This document shows, piece after piece, positions 53,806 to 63,450 of a DNA stretch of 64,000 nucleotides (its first letter is position 1; every line of letters begins with the position of its first letter). The notes beneath the pieces are model-generated. The model saw nothing but the letters and a program-made list of their open reading frames with translations, was not told the DNA's origin and ran no database searches. The stretch is from CBFHOS01 sp965657645 (lineage in GTDB: Bacteria > Pseudomonadota > Alphaproteobacteria > Puniceispirillales > Puniceispirillaceae), in contig CBFHOS010000001.1 of the NCBI GenBank assembly GCA_965657645.1, forward strand, positions 124,001-188,000. Reading direction: 5' to 3'. Position numbers and translations under genes: made by a program.

Positions 53806-56172
53806 ATGGCTGATCCGACCGAAAAAAAACCATTCCTATCACCTGCGCTGGCGTCTTTTCTGCGCCGCCGTTTGATGGAAATTACCGGCATTGTGCTGAT
53901 TGCAATCGGCGTTCTGTTGCTGATGACATTGCTTCCTGCCTATTCCAGCGACAATTCCCTTAGCGTCTTTTCCACCCGCCCGGTCCAACATTGGCTGGGC
54001 AGCTATGGTGCGACTGTTGCATCGGCACTGTATGAGGCGGTTGGCCTTGCCGCATTCGCCTTTACCATCCTTCCGATAAGCTGGGGATATCGGCTTCTTC
54101 GCAATCAGGAAATTGGCCATAAACGCGTCCGCTTTTTCATGGCACCTGTTGCTTTGGTTTTGCTGGCGGCGGGCTTTTATGGCGCCGCTGGTGCGTTTAT
54201 GGACGGCTCTATAGGGGGGTCGGTTGGACCTATCATCACCGGCATGATATTGCCGTTAATCCCGCCTATTCCGGATTTCTATGGCATTACCACAATGCAT
54301 CTGCTGGGCACTGGCTGTTTGATTTTTGGCGCTATGGCCTTTGTCTGGGCGGCGGCGATGTCACGCCAGCAATGGCGCATTATCACGTGGCCATTAGGCG
54401 TTGTTGGCAAGGGCGCAAAGCTGGTGTTTGGCGGCATTCTATCGCGGTCACAATCGGCGGCGGCGCATGGTGATGACGCCGATACGGGGGCTAGTGCAAA
54501 AGAAAAGAAATCCCGGCGTGCAAAGAAAAAATCAGGTGCAAAAAGCCGGCAGGAACCAACGCTTGTTGCTGGGGCAACGCCGCTTGATGCGGCGCCGTCG
54601 TCACCTGCAACTGCGGGATCGAAACAACGCCGCGCCACGCAAGCCTCACTCGATTTTGATGGCGGCTCAGGGTTTAAATTACCACCGCATAAATTGCTAA
54701 AGACACCGGGAAAGGCGGCCTCTGGCCCGTCTCAAAAGATACTGGAAGAACGCGCGCGCCAGCTTGAAGAAGTGCTTGGTGATTTTAGCATCAACGGCAG
54801 TATCGGCGATGTTCGTTATGGTCCGGTTGTCACCCGTTATGATCTCAATCCAGCTCCGGGAACCAAATCCCAGCGGGTCATTTCGCTGGCTGATGATATC
54901 GCCCGCTCGATGAGTGCTATTTCGGTTCGGGTCGCGGTAGTGCCCGGACAAAACGTCATCGGTATCGAATTGCCAAACGAAGACCGCCAGACGGTTATGT
55001 TGCGCGAAATTCTCGATGATCCGGTCTGGACAGATGATAATAGTGGATTGCCAATGGCACTGGGCAAGGATATTGCCGGTGCGCCGGTCATTGTTGATTT
55101 GGCCCAGATGCCGCATTTGCTGGTGGCGGGAACCACCGGATCGGGCAAGTCGGTTGGTATCAATGCGATGATCCTGTCGATGCTATACCGTCATACGCCA
55201 GAAACCTGCCGGATGATTATGATCGATCCGAAAATGCTGGAATTGTCGGTTTATGATGGTATTCCGCATTTGCTTAGTCCGGTTGTAACCGATCCGTCAA
55301 AGGCGGTAACTGCGCTGAAATGGGCGGTACGCGAGATGGAAAACCGCTATCGCAATATGGCCAAGATGGGTGTTCGTAACATCACTGGTTATAACGAACG
55401 TCTGGCCGAGGCCCGCGCCAATGGCGAGGTTCTGACCCGCCGTGTGCAAACCGGTTTTGATCAGGATTCAGGACGGCCTGTGCATGAAGAGGAAATTCTG
55501 GATCTGGCGCCATTGCCATTCATCGTGGTTGTTATCGACGAGGTTGCCGATTTGATGCTGGTTGCGGGCAAGGAAATCGAAGGGGCGGTGCAGCGTCTAG
55601 CGCAAATGGCCCGCGCCGCCGGTATCCATGTTGTGATGGCTACCCAGCGCCCTTCTGTTGACGTTATTACCGGCACGATCAAGGCCAATTTCCCGACCCG
55701 TATTAGTTTCCAAGTTACCTCGCGTATTGATAGCCGCACGATTCTTGGTGAACAGGGGGCCGAACAATTGCTGGGCCGCGGCGATATGCTGTTCATGGAG
55801 GGTGGCGGCCGGGTTGTGCGTGTGCATGGTCCGTTTGTCGAGGATGGTGAGGTCGAGGCCGTTGCCAACTTCCTTCGTCTGCAAGGCGAGCCAGAATATG
55901 ACGAGCGCGTTGTTGCGGATGAACCGGAAGGCGGCGAAGCGGGTGGCTTGCCGCTAGGTGAAGGCGGCAATGGCAATAGCCTCTATGATCAGGCCGTTCA
56001 ATTGGTTGTGCGTGAACAAAAAGCATCAACCAGCTTTGTTCAGCGGCATTTGAAAATTGGTTATAACCGCGCCGCGACAATCATCGAAGAAATGGAGAGC
56101 GCGGGCATTATTAGCGCCGCAAACCATGTTGGTAAACGCGAAGTTCTGCTCAATAATGAAGATGGATTTTAA
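53806..56172 (+). CDS. ftsK: DNA translocase FtsK
   Basis: This septum-anchored motor pumps DNA toward the dif site at division. The 788-residue protein has four N-terminal membrane helices (about 24-190), a short basic/Ala linker (about 210-300), the RecA-like motor with P-loop AGTTGSGKS (near residue 440) and Walker B FIVVVIDEVADLM, and the C-terminal gamma winged helix that reads KOPS sites (YDQAVQLVVREQKASTSFVQRHLKIGYNRA). Start is ATG 53806. It precedes lolA, a common arrangement. Confidence 0.97.
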   Translation: MADPTEKKPFLSPALASFLRRRLMEITGIVLIAIGVLLLMTLLPAYSSDNSLSVFSTRPVQHWLGSYGATVASALYEAVGLAAFAFTILPISWGYRLLRNQEIGHKRVRFFMAPVALVLLAAGFYGAAGAFMDGSIGGSVGPIITGMILPLIPPIPDFYGITTMHLLGTGCLIFGAMAFVWAAAMSRQQWRIITWPLGVVGKGAKLVFGGILSRSQSAAAHGDDADTGASAKEKKSRRAKKKSGAKSRQEPTLVAGATPLDAAPSSPATAGSKQRRATQASLDFDGGSGFKLPPHKLLKTPGKAASGPSQKILEERARQLEEVLGDFSINGSIGDVRYGPVVTRYDLNPAPGTKSQRVISLADDIARSMSAISVRVAVVPGQNVIGIELPNEDRQTVMLREILDDPVWTDDNSGLPMALGKDIAGAPVIVDLAQMPHLLVAGTTGSGKSVGINAMILSMLYRHTPETCRMIMIDPKMLELSVYDGIPHLLSPVVTDPSKAVTALKWAVREMENRYRNMAKMGVRNITGYNERLAEARANGEVLTRRVQTGFDQDSGRPVHEEEILDLAPLPFIVVVIDEVADLMLVAGKEIEGAVQRLAQMARAAGIHVVMATQRPSVDVITGTIKANFPTRISFQVTSRIDSRTILGEQGAEQLLGRGDMLFMEGGGRVVRVHGPFVEDGEVEAVANFLRLQGEPEYDERVVADEPEGGEAGGLPLGEGGNGNSLYDQAVQLVVREQKASTSFVQRHLKIGYNRAATIIEEMESAGIISAANHVGKREVLLNNEDGF

Positions 56173-56205
56173 TCCGAATGTCCCGAACCTTAGGTTTTTA
56201 ATATC

Positions 56206-56808
56206 ATGAATGGTGCCTTGAAATTTATCACAATCATGGCTGTTAGCGCTTGGTATATGGGCGCTGTTAAACCTGCGCTTGCTGAGGATTATGTCAGCAT
56301 GGCGGAAAAATGGTTTGATACAATCACCACGATGCAGGCTGATTTCATTCAAATCGCGTCTGATGGCACCACGGCCGAGGGCGAGCTACATCTGCGCCGC
56401 CCTCACCGGATGAAAATTATCTATGATCTGGACGAGCCGCTTATTCTACTAACGACACCGGTCTGGCTTCATGTTGACCGCCCCGCCCGAAAAGACGTGG
56501 TGAGCTATCCAATCAGCGAAACACCCCTTACACTTATTTTGCAGGAACAGGTGAAATTGCGGTCAGCTGATTTTAATACGATCAGCAAAAAAGCCGACGG
56601 TATTATCAGCATTTCACTGGAGAAAGAAACTGGCCGGGCGGCGGGCAAACTCATTCTGGAATTTACCGAAAAGCCGTTTGAATTGCGCCGCTGGACCATT
56701 CGTGATGCCGCCGATGTTACCACTGTTGTTACGCTCCAGAATATGCGCTACGGGCATAGCTACAGAAACGAATTCTTTACCGTGAGCGATTATGATCTGA
56801 ACCGCTAG
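56206..56808 (+). CDS. lolA: outer-membrane lipoprotein carrier LolA
   Basis: It ferries lipoproteins across the periplasm to the outer membrane. The 200-residue precursor has a signal peptide (cleavage near ALA-ED, residue 26), then the family's SMAEKWFDTITTMQADFIQ and GELHLRRPHRMKIIYD, and the late LQNMRYGHSY. Start is ATG 56206, 33 bp after ftsK. A GGCCTA/TAGGCC hairpin directly after the stop (56808-56825) lacks a T-run. Confidence 0.92.
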   Translation: MNGALKFITIMAVSAWYMGAVKPALAEDYVSMAEKWFDTITTMQADFIQIASDGTTAEGELHLRRPHRMKIIYDLDEPLILLTTPVWLHVDRPARKDVVSYPISETPLTLILQEQVKLRSADFNTISKKADGIISISLEKETGRAAGKLILEFTEKPFELRRWTIRDAADVTTVVTLQNMRYGHSYRNEFFTVSDYDLNR

Positions 56809-56865
56809 GCCTACCTAAATAGGCCACCCGCTCAAATAGGCTATAGTGAATAGGAACCAAGATTT

Positions 56866-57645
56866 ATGAGACTAGCGACCTGGAATATTAACTCGGTGCG
56901 TTTGCGGATTGGGCTGGTGCTCGATTTCCTCAATGAGAATGATATTGATGTGCTTTGTTTGCAGGAAACAAAAACCGAGGATCAGCATTTTCCAGCCGAA
57001 GCATTGCGCGAGGCGGGATGGGCGCATCAGGCCATTCGCGGCGAGAAAAGCTATAATGGTGTTGCCATCATAAGCCGCACACCGCTGTCAGATGTTGCGC
57101 ACATGAATTTTGTCGGCAAAGAGGATTGCCGGCACATTTCGGCGGTGACTGATAATGGTATCCGCATCCATAATTTCTATATTCCGGCGGGCGGCGATGT
57201 GCCTGATCGTGACGAAAATCCGAAATTTGGCCATAAGCTTGATTTCCTGGCTGAAATGACGGCACATTTTTCGGCGAACAAGCCTGAGAAATCCGTGCTG
57301 GTGGGTGATTTGAACATTGCCCCGTTGGAACAGGACGTCTGGTCGAGCAAGCAATTGCTGAAAATTATCAGCCACACCCCGATCGAGACCGATGGCCTAA
57401 AAAAATTGATTGCTGATGGTGGCTGGCATGACGCGGTGCGGGCGCATTATGGCCCTGACGAGAAAATCTTTTCGTGGTGGTCATACCGATCACGCGATTG
57501 GACGGCGAACAACCGTGGCCGCCGCCTTGACCATGTCTGGGTGTCAAATGATCTGGCCGAAAGCGTGCAATCCGCGGCGATCTACCCGCATCTGCGCAGT
57601 GCCGAAAAACCGTCTGACCATGTGCCAATCACGATTGACCTCTAG
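56866..57645 (+). CDS. xthA: exodeoxyribonuclease III
   Basis: This AP endonuclease acts in base-excision repair. The 259-residue protein has the TWNINSVRLR start (metal Asn), LCLQETKTED (Glu), GDLNIAPLE (Asp/Asn), and the C-terminal catalytic pair in SDHVPITIDL. LDHVWVS is also conserved. Start is ATG 56866. It stands between lolA and dapF, each separated by short gaps; the ftsK-lolA-xthA order is usual in Alphaproteobacteria. Confidence 0.96.
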   Translation: MRLATWNINSVRLRIGLVLDFLNENDIDVLCLQETKTEDQHFPAEALREAGWAHQAIRGEKSYNGVAIISRTPLSDVAHMNFVGKEDCRHISAVTDNGIRIHNFYIPAGGDVPDRDENPKFGHKLDFLAEMTAHFSANKPEKSVLVGDLNIAPLEQDVWSSKQLLKIISHTPIETDGLKKLIADGGWHDAVRAHYGPDEKIFSWWSYRSRDWTANNRGRRLDHVWVSNDLAESVQSAAIYPHLRSAEKPSDHVPITIDL

Positions 57646-57763
57646 TCTTTGGGTAATAATGTGCGGCCGGACTGGTGTTTTGGGGTAGGCCGGCGTTGTG
57701 ACACGGGGATGATATCGGTGTTGCCTCTTCCCTGAGGCCAAAATTTGGCGTATATGCGGGATT

Positions 57764-58621
57764 ATGACTGAATTTTTGAAAATGCATGGCTTGGGGAATG
57801 ATTTCATCATTCTCGACGCACGCGGGGGCAAGGCCTTGACCGTGTCGCCTGATGCTGCGCGCGCGCTGACTGATCGGCGGCGCGGTATTGGCTGTGACCA
57901 GCTATTGATCATCCGTGATTCCGATGTGGCTGATATCCAGATGGATATTTTGAATAGTGATGGCACCGCCTCTGGCGCTTGTGGCAATGGCACCCGCTGT
58001 GTGGCTGATTTTGTGATGCAGGGATTGGGTCAAGACCAGCTATCGATTGCCACTGATGGCGGTATGCTAGCGGCGCATTATGACAACCAATATGGTGACA
58101 ATCTCATTGCGGTTGATATGGGACCCGCGCGGACCGACTGGCAAGATGTGCCGTTGGCGCGCGCAAGCGATACCCTGTCGCTTGATCTTGGTCATAATCT
58201 TCCGCCGGTGGTTTGTCATTCCATAGGCAACCCCCATGCGATTGCCTTTGTTGATGATGTTGATGCGATTGATCTTGCCCAGATTGGCCCGATTATAGAG
58301 CATCATGAAATCTTTCCAGAACGGGTGAATTTCTCGATTGTGGCGAAGCGAGATGATGGCGTTTTTCGCATGCGTGTGTGGGAACGCGGCGTTGGCATAA
58401 CCATGGCTTGTGGTTCGGGTGCATGCGCGGTTGGCGCTGCGATTTACCGGCGCGGTCTTGGTGGTCGTCATAATGAGATTATCATGGATGGCGGGTCGGT
58501 GTTCATTGACTGGATCGATGATGGCAGTGCCGGTGGACGGGTGATGCTGATCGGGCCAATTTCCTATAGCTATTCAGGTGTGCTTTCGCCGGAATTAGCG
58601 GCGCTATTGGCGGGCTCGTAA
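57764..58621 (+). CDS. dapF: diaminopimelate epimerase
   Basis: It converts LL- to meso-diaminopimelate for lysine and peptidoglycan. The 285-residue cofactor-free racemase has both catalytic cysteines in context: ASGACGNGTRC (near residue 70-75) and MACGSGACAVGAA (near 213-218). The start MHGLGNDFIILDAR is diagnostic. Start is ATG 57764. It overlaps mtaB by one base (TAATG). Confidence 0.97.
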   Translation: MTEFLKMHGLGNDFIILDARGGKALTVSPDAARALTDRRRGIGCDQLLIIRDSDVADIQMDILNSDGTASGACGNGTRCVADFVMQGLGQDQLSIATDGGMLAAHYDNQYGDNLIAVDMGPARTDWQDVPLARASDTLSLDLGHNLPPVVCHSIGNPHAIAFVDDVDAIDLAQIGPIIEHHEIFPERVNFSIVAKRDDGVFRMRVWERGVGITMACGSGACAVGAAIYRRGLGGRHNEIIMDGGSVFIDWIDDGSAGGRVMLIGPISYSYSGVLSPELAALLAGS

Positions 58622-59886
58622 TGGCTAGTCGCAATGCCCCACAGATAGAAACCTTTGGGTGCCGGTTGAACATCTGGGAATCTGAAGTCATGCGCAATCA
58701 GGCGGCTGATGCTGGCTTGAATGACGCCATTATTTTCAATACATGCGCCGTTACCGCCGAGGCCGAACGCCAAGCCCGCCAAGCCATTCGCAAAGCCCGC
58801 CGCGCCAATCCAGACGCGCGTATCATCGTCACTGGATGCGCCGCACAAATCGCCCCGGATAGCTGGGCGGCGATGGATGAAGTCGACCAGATCATCGGCA
58901 ATAGCGACAAATTACAAGCTGAAAGCTGGCAGAAGTTGAGCCAAGGGAACAGCCCTGTTCAAATCGTTAGTGACGTCATGCAGGTGACTGAGATGGCCTC
59001 GCATATGATCGATAGTTTCCATGAACATACGCGCGCATTTTTGCAGATCCAGCAAGGCTGTGATCACCGCTGTACCTTTTGCATTATTCCCTATGGTCGC
59101 GGTAATAACCGGTCTGCCTCGATGCGCGAGATTACCCAAGCGGCGCGTCACCTTGTTGAAAATGGCACCGAGGAAATTGTTCTCACCGGCGTTGATATTA
59201 CTAGCTGGGGCAGTGACCTTGCCGGACGGCCACGCCTTGGGGCATTGGTGCGGATGGTGCTGGATGAAGTGCCGGCGCTGAAACGTTTGCGGCTGTCCTC
59301 TATTGATCCAGCGGAACCCGATGCCGAGTTGATGGATGTGCTGGCAACCGAACAGCGGTTAATGCCGCATTTGCATATATCGGCCCAGCATGGTGATGAT
59401 CTGATCCTAAAGCGGATGAAGCGCCGTCATCTGGGGCGTGATATTGCACGCTTTTGTGACGAGGCTCGTAGGCGCCGCCCCGATGTGGTTTTTGGGGCGG
59501 ATCTCATTGCCGGATTTCCAACCGAAACCGAGGCCGCGCACATAGCTACAAAAGATATGATTGCCCGCGCTGGCATCACCTATCTTCATGTATTTCCCTA
59601 TTCACCACGGGCCGGAACCCCGGCCGCGTCGATGCCGCAAGTCGATGGCGCTCTTATTAAACAGCGGGCTGGTGAATTGCGTGAGATTGGCGCCCAGCGG
59701 TTACATGGATTTCTCGATAATATCATTGGCAGTAATGACCAGATGCTTGTTGAATCAGGCAATATGGGGCATGGCCGTGGCTATAGTAAAATGCGCCTTT
59801 TGGGTGATTATGTTGCCGCAGGTACCCTCATCGATGTGACTGTTACGGCGCGCGATGGTGGTGTGGCGGTTGTGGAGCGGCGATAG
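58621..59886 (+). CDS. mtaB: tRNA (t6A37) C2-methylthiotransferase MtaB
   Basis: This radical-SAM enzyme adds a methylthio group to t6A37 of tRNA. The 421-residue protein has the N-terminal UPF0004 domain with three cluster cysteines (FGCRLN, NTCAVT, TGCAAQ) and the radical-SAM motif QQGCDHRCTFCIIPYGRGNNRS, then VLTGVDITSWG. The C-terminus reads as a TRAM-type domain (about 365-421). It lies between dapF and ftsY with no spacing, so the three form an operon. Confidence 0.95.
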   Translation: MASRNAPQIETFGCRLNIWESEVMRNQAADAGLNDAIIFNTCAVTAEAERQARQAIRKARRANPDARIIVTGCAAQIAPDSWAAMDEVDQIIGNSDKLQAESWQKLSQGNSPVQIVSDVMQVTEMASHMIDSFHEHTRAFLQIQQGCDHRCTFCIIPYGRGNNRSASMREITQAARHLVENGTEEIVLTGVDITSWGSDLAGRPRLGALVRMVLDEVPALKRLRLSSIDPAEPDAELMDVLATEQRLMPHLHISAQHGDDLILKRMKRRHLGRDIARFCDEARRRRPDVVFGADLIAGFPTETEAAHIATKDMIARAGITYLHVFPYSPRAGTPAASMPQVDGALIKQRAGELREIGAQRLHGFLDNIIGSNDQMLVESGNMGHGRGYSKMRLLGDYVAAGTLIDVTVTARDGGVAVVERR

Positions 59887-60816
59887 ATGAAATGGTTTAA
59901 GAAACTCAAATCCGGCCTTAGCAAGACCAGTAGCAAAGTCACCTCTTCGCTATCGTCATTATTGGGCCGCTCTAAATTAGACGCCTCGTCGCTCGAGGAA
60001 GTGGAAGACGCGCTCATTGCGGCGGATCTTGGCACAGCTTCGGCGTTAAAACTCGCTGCGGCGATGAATAAACATAAATTTGATGGTCCGGTGACTAGCG
60101 AATCACTCGCGCTGGCCTTGGCCAATGGCATTAGTGATATTTTGGAACCGGTGGCCCAGCCGATAGATATCGATACGGCGAACAAGCCTCATGTCGTGTT
60201 GTTGGTTGGCGTAAACGGCTCTGGCAAAACGACGACTGCGGGCAAGCTCGCCCAGCAATGGCGCGCGATGGGTAAATCGGTCATGCTAGCCGCAGGTGAC
60301 ACGTTCCGCGCCGCGGCGATTGAACAATTGCAAGTGTGGGGCGAGCGCACAGGTACACAAGTGATCGCCGGTAAACAGGGCGGCGATGCGGCGGCTCTTG
60401 CCTATGAAGCGATGGCAACAGCGACGCAAAAGGGCTGTGATGTTCTGATTATCGATACCGCTGGCCGGTTGCAAAACCGCTCCGAATTAATGGATGAACT
60501 TGGCAAGATTGTGCGGGTGATAAAAAAGCATGACGAGGCCGCCCCGCATAATTCGATCATTGTTCTTGATGGTACTGTTGGCCAGAACGCCCTATCCCAA
60601 GTCAAAGCCTTTCAGGAGATTGCCGGCATTACTGGCCTGATTGTGACAAAGCTGGATGGTTCGGCCAAAGGCGGTGTGGTGATTGCGCTTGCCGAGGAAT
60701 TTGGTCTGCCTGTTCACGCGGTTGGCGTTGGCGAGGGTGTCGATGATCTCCAGCCATTTGACGCGCGTGAATTTGCCAATGCCCTTGCCGGTGTAGATGA
60801 CGAAGCGCCCGAATAA
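59887..60816 (+). CDS. ftsY: signal recognition particle receptor FtsY
   Basis: It docks ribosome-SRP complexes at the membrane. The 309-residue protein has a short basic start (MKWFKKLKSGLSK) in place of the long acidic A domain, an N domain, and the GTPase domain with GVNGSGKTTTAGKLA (about 108-122), DTAGRLQNRSELMDEL and TKLDGSAKGG. Start ATG 59887 directly follows the mtaB stop. It ends beside a 13-bp tandem duplication; ffh lies 1 kb downstream. Confidence 0.97.
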   Translation: MKWFKKLKSGLSKTSSKVTSSLSSLLGRSKLDASSLEEVEDALIAADLGTASALKLAAAMNKHKFDGPVTSESLALALANGISDILEPVAQPIDIDTANKPHVVLLVGVNGSGKTTTAGKLAQQWRAMGKSVMLAAGDTFRAAAIEQLQVWGERTGTQVIAGKQGGDAAALAYEAMATATQKGCDVLIIDTAGRLQNRSELMDELGKIVRVIKKHDEAAPHNSIIVLDGTVGQNALSQVKAFQEIAGITGLIVTKLDGSAKGGVVIALAEEFGLPVHAVGVGEGVDDLQPFDAREFANALAGVDDEAPE

Positions 60817-60840
60817 AAGAATCGATAAAAAGAATCGATA
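60815..60840. repeat. 13-bp tandem duplication at the ftsY 3' end
   Basis: AAAAGAATCGATA occurs at 60815-60827 and 60828-60840. The first copy begins at the ftsY TAA stop. It fills the gap before the convergent YdcF gene. Confidence 0.7.
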
Positions 60841-60857
60841 GCTCGTTATATCGGCCC

Positions 60858-61685
60858 CTAATTCGCCGCGTTTGGCGATGGCCATAATGCGGCGGTTCGG
60901 TTGGTAAAGCGGTACATAACCAGGCCGAATATCTCGTGCCACGCCCGCCGCATCATGTCGTGACCGTCGGCTATATCGAACCAATGCTTGTTATCTCTCG
61001 TTGTGGTGAAATCGACTGGATAAGGAATAATCCCCCGCCAGCCAGCGGCCTCAAAAGTGCCGATGGCACGTGGCATATGGATTGCCGAGGTCACTAGAAT
61101 CCAGCTTGATGCTGGTTGCGGCACCAGAACGGTGCGGCTGTTCACGGCATTTTCATATGTATTACGGCTGGTTTCCTCAAACAGAATGGTTGATCGACTA
61201 TTTGCTTTTGCCCGTGCCGTTACTGTGGGGGATTGGGCTAATAATGCTTTGATGATCTGTGGCTCATCCCATCCCTTTGGCACCAGAGAGCTGGAAAATC
61301 CGGTGAATAGCAAAATGCTGTCGGGATATTGCGCATGCAGTGACGCGCTAAAGGTTAGGCGCTCTGCGGCAGCATTTTGCTGGGGCTGGTTGCGCGATTC
61401 TGATACCTCGCCGCTACCTGTATGACCGCCAAGAACAATGATGCCATCGATTGTCTCTGGAAGGCTGGTCGGTTGGGGAAATCTATTCTCTAGCTGGCGC
61501 GTGGCAAAGCTGGATAAGGGGAGAAATCCATAGAGCAGGGGCACGATGATTGCGCCTATCACAAAGAAGCGCATTGCCCGCCGCTTCTTGCGTAATTTGC
61601 TGATGCCAGCCAGCAATAATAACAGGTAGGGGTGAAATAACGGTTCTAGCAAAATAGCGAGAATTTTGGATAACGTGAAAAACAT
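60858..61685 (-). CDS. YdcF/ElyC-family membrane protein (DUF218)
   Basis: The protein has two N-terminal membrane segments (about 5-25 and 37-55 from the chosen start), then the DUF218 domain: DGIIVLGGHTG, LLFTGFSS, ETSRNTYENAVNSR, and LVTSAIHMPRAIGTFEAAGW. ElyC and SanA in this family affect envelope integrity, but the reaction is unknown. MFFTLSK at ATG 61685 is the usual family start (275 aa); ATG 61733 is the longer option. It lies between ftsY and ffh on the opposite strand. Confidence 0.88.
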   Translation of the reverse strand: MFFTLSKILAILLEPLFHPYLLLLLAGISKLRKKRRAMRFFVIGAIIVPLLYGFLPLSSFATRQLENRFPQPTSLPETIDGIIVLGGHTGSGEVSESRNQPQQNAAAERLTFSASLHAQYPDSILLFTGFSSSLVPKGWDEPQIIKALLAQSPTVTARAKANSRSTILFEETSRNTYENAVNSRTVLVPQPASSWILVTSAIHMPRAIGTFEAAGWRGIIPYPVDFTTTRDNKHWFDIADGHDMMRRAWHEIFGLVMYRFTNRTAALWPSPNAAN

Positions 61686-61887
61686 GCCTCTATTCTTGAC
61701 AATTCCCGCAGAAAAGGGCAATAGACACTTCATATTCAGGCCATCGCCGACAAAGTGACCTTAGCGGGTTCCATCCGTCCTTGAAGTTTTCGAGCACGGG
61801 TGCCTTTTTTCTGTTTGGCATAAGCGTGGATATGACGACGCGACGATAGTGAAACTAAATGGGCCATACAGGTATTTTTGATTAACC

Positions 61888-63402
61888 ATGTTCGATAACC
61901 TAAAGGACAAATTACAGGACGTCTTTAGTGCGCTAGGTAAACGTGGTGCGCTGAGCGAGTCTGATGTTGACGCGGCTCTGCGCGAGGTTCGCCTTGCCCT
62001 GCTCGACGCCGATGTTGCCCTGCCGGTGGTTAAATCATTTATCGCCAAGGTACGCGAAGGCGCGGTTGGGTCGGACGTTCTTAAATCAGTCCGCCCAGAT
62101 CAACAGGTTATCAAGATTGTTAATGACGTGCTTACCGAGGTGTTGGGCGGAGATGCCGAGCCTTTGGCGAGCGCGACAAACCCGCCGACAGTTATCCTTA
62201 TGGCTGGATTGCAAGGCTCAGGTAAAACCACAACCGCGGGTAAACTTGCCTTGCGGTTGCGCACCAAGGACCGCAAAAAGGTCATGCTTGCCTCTTTGGA
62301 CGTGACCCGTCCAGCGGCGCGTGAACAGCTCCGGATGCTGGCTGAACAGGCCGAAGTCGGGGTGTTGCCAGAGGCCGATCGTGAGAGCCCGCCGCAAATT
62401 GCCAAACGCGCATTACAGGCGGCCAAACTCCAAGCCTATGACGTGCTGATCCTTGATACGGCTGGTCGTATTAGCATCGATGAAGGCCTGATGGCTGAAT
62501 TGCGCGATATCAAAAAGCTAACAAACCCGCATGAAGTGTTGCTGGTTGCCGATGCGATGACCGGACAGGATGCGGTGAATACCGCCCAAGCATTCCATGA
62601 CGCGGTTGGCGTTACCGGTATTGCCCTGACCCGTCTTGATGGTGATGCCAGAGGCGGTGCCGCCCTATCGATGCGGCATATCACCGGCTGTCCGATCAAG
62701 CTGGTTGGTGTTGGTGAAAAACAGGATGCGCTGGAAGATTTTGATCCGGCGCGGATGGCTGGACGTATTCTTGATATGGGTGACATTGTTGCCCTTGTTG
62801 AAAAGGCGGCTGAAACCATCGAGGCTGAGGATGCGGAGCGAATCGCCCGCCGGATGGCCAAAGGTCAATTTGACTTGAATGATTTCCTCACCCAAATCCG
62901 CCAATTGCAAAAGATGGGTGGTCTTGGTGGGTTGATGGGAATGTTGCCCGGTCTTGGCAAGATGCAAAAACAGATTGCCGCCGCGGGTGTTGATGATTCG
63001 ATGATTAAACGCCAAGAGGCAATCATCCTGTCGATGACAAAGAAAGAGCGCGTTTCTGTTGGCTTGTTGAACGCATCGCGCCGCAAACGTATCGCGGCGG
63101 GTTCAGGCACATCAGTTCAGGATGTGAACCGTCTGGTAAAACAATATCAAGACATGGCCAAGATGATGAAAAAGCTTGGTGGTAAAAGTGGCGCCGCGGC
63201 GATGAAAGCTATGATGGGCGGCGGAATGCCCGGAATGGGCGGCGGCATGCCAGACATGAATGCTCTATCCAAAGGATTGGGATCAAACGAATTGGGTGGG
63301 GGACTACCCAAAGGATTGGGAGGCCTTGGCGGCGGTTTGCCGGGCGGGCTTCCAAATGGATTACCCGGATTAGGCGGCAAGCCGTCGGGTAAAAAGAAAT
63401 AG
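61888..63402 (+). CDS. ffh: signal recognition particle protein Ffh
   Basis: It binds signal sequences and 4.5S RNA and delivers ribosomes to FtsY. The 504-residue protein has the N domain, the GTPase domain with GLQGSGKTTTAGKLA, DTAGRISIDEGLM and TRLDGDARGG, and the Met-rich M domain (MLPGLGKMQKQIAA, LNASRRKRIAAGSG). The last 90 residues are unusually rich in Gly, Met and Pro (GMGGGMP-type repeats). Start is ATG 61888. rpsP follows 48 bp later. The 202-bp gap upstream shows no 4.5S RNA gene. Confidence 0.97.
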   Translation: MFDNLKDKLQDVFSALGKRGALSESDVDAALREVRLALLDADVALPVVKSFIAKVREGAVGSDVLKSVRPDQQVIKIVNDVLTEVLGGDAEPLASATNPPTVILMAGLQGSGKTTTAGKLALRLRTKDRKKVMLASLDVTRPAAREQLRMLAEQAEVGVLPEADRESPPQIAKRALQAAKLQAYDVLILDTAGRISIDEGLMAELRDIKKLTNPHEVLLVADAMTGQDAVNTAQAFHDAVGVTGIALTRLDGDARGGAALSMRHITGCPIKLVGVGEKQDALEDFDPARMAGRILDMGDIVALVEKAAETIEAEDAERIARRMAKGQFDLNDFLTQIRQLQKMGGLGGLMGMLPGLGKMQKQIAAAGVDDSMIKRQEAIILSMTKKERVSVGLLNASRRKRIAAGSGTSVQDVNRLVKQYQDMAKMMKKLGGKSGAAAMKAMMGGGMPGMGGGMPDMNALSKGLGSNELGGGLPKGLGGLGGGLPGGLPNGLPGLGGKPSGKKK

Positions 63403-63450
63403 TACGAAACGAATATCAAAATACTTAATGCCGATGAGAGGATTTAATTC

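Noticed and set aside
61686..61887. 4.5S RNA gene next to ffh
   Set aside because: No long hairpin or conserved GGAAG/AGCAG-type apical loop was seen in the gap.
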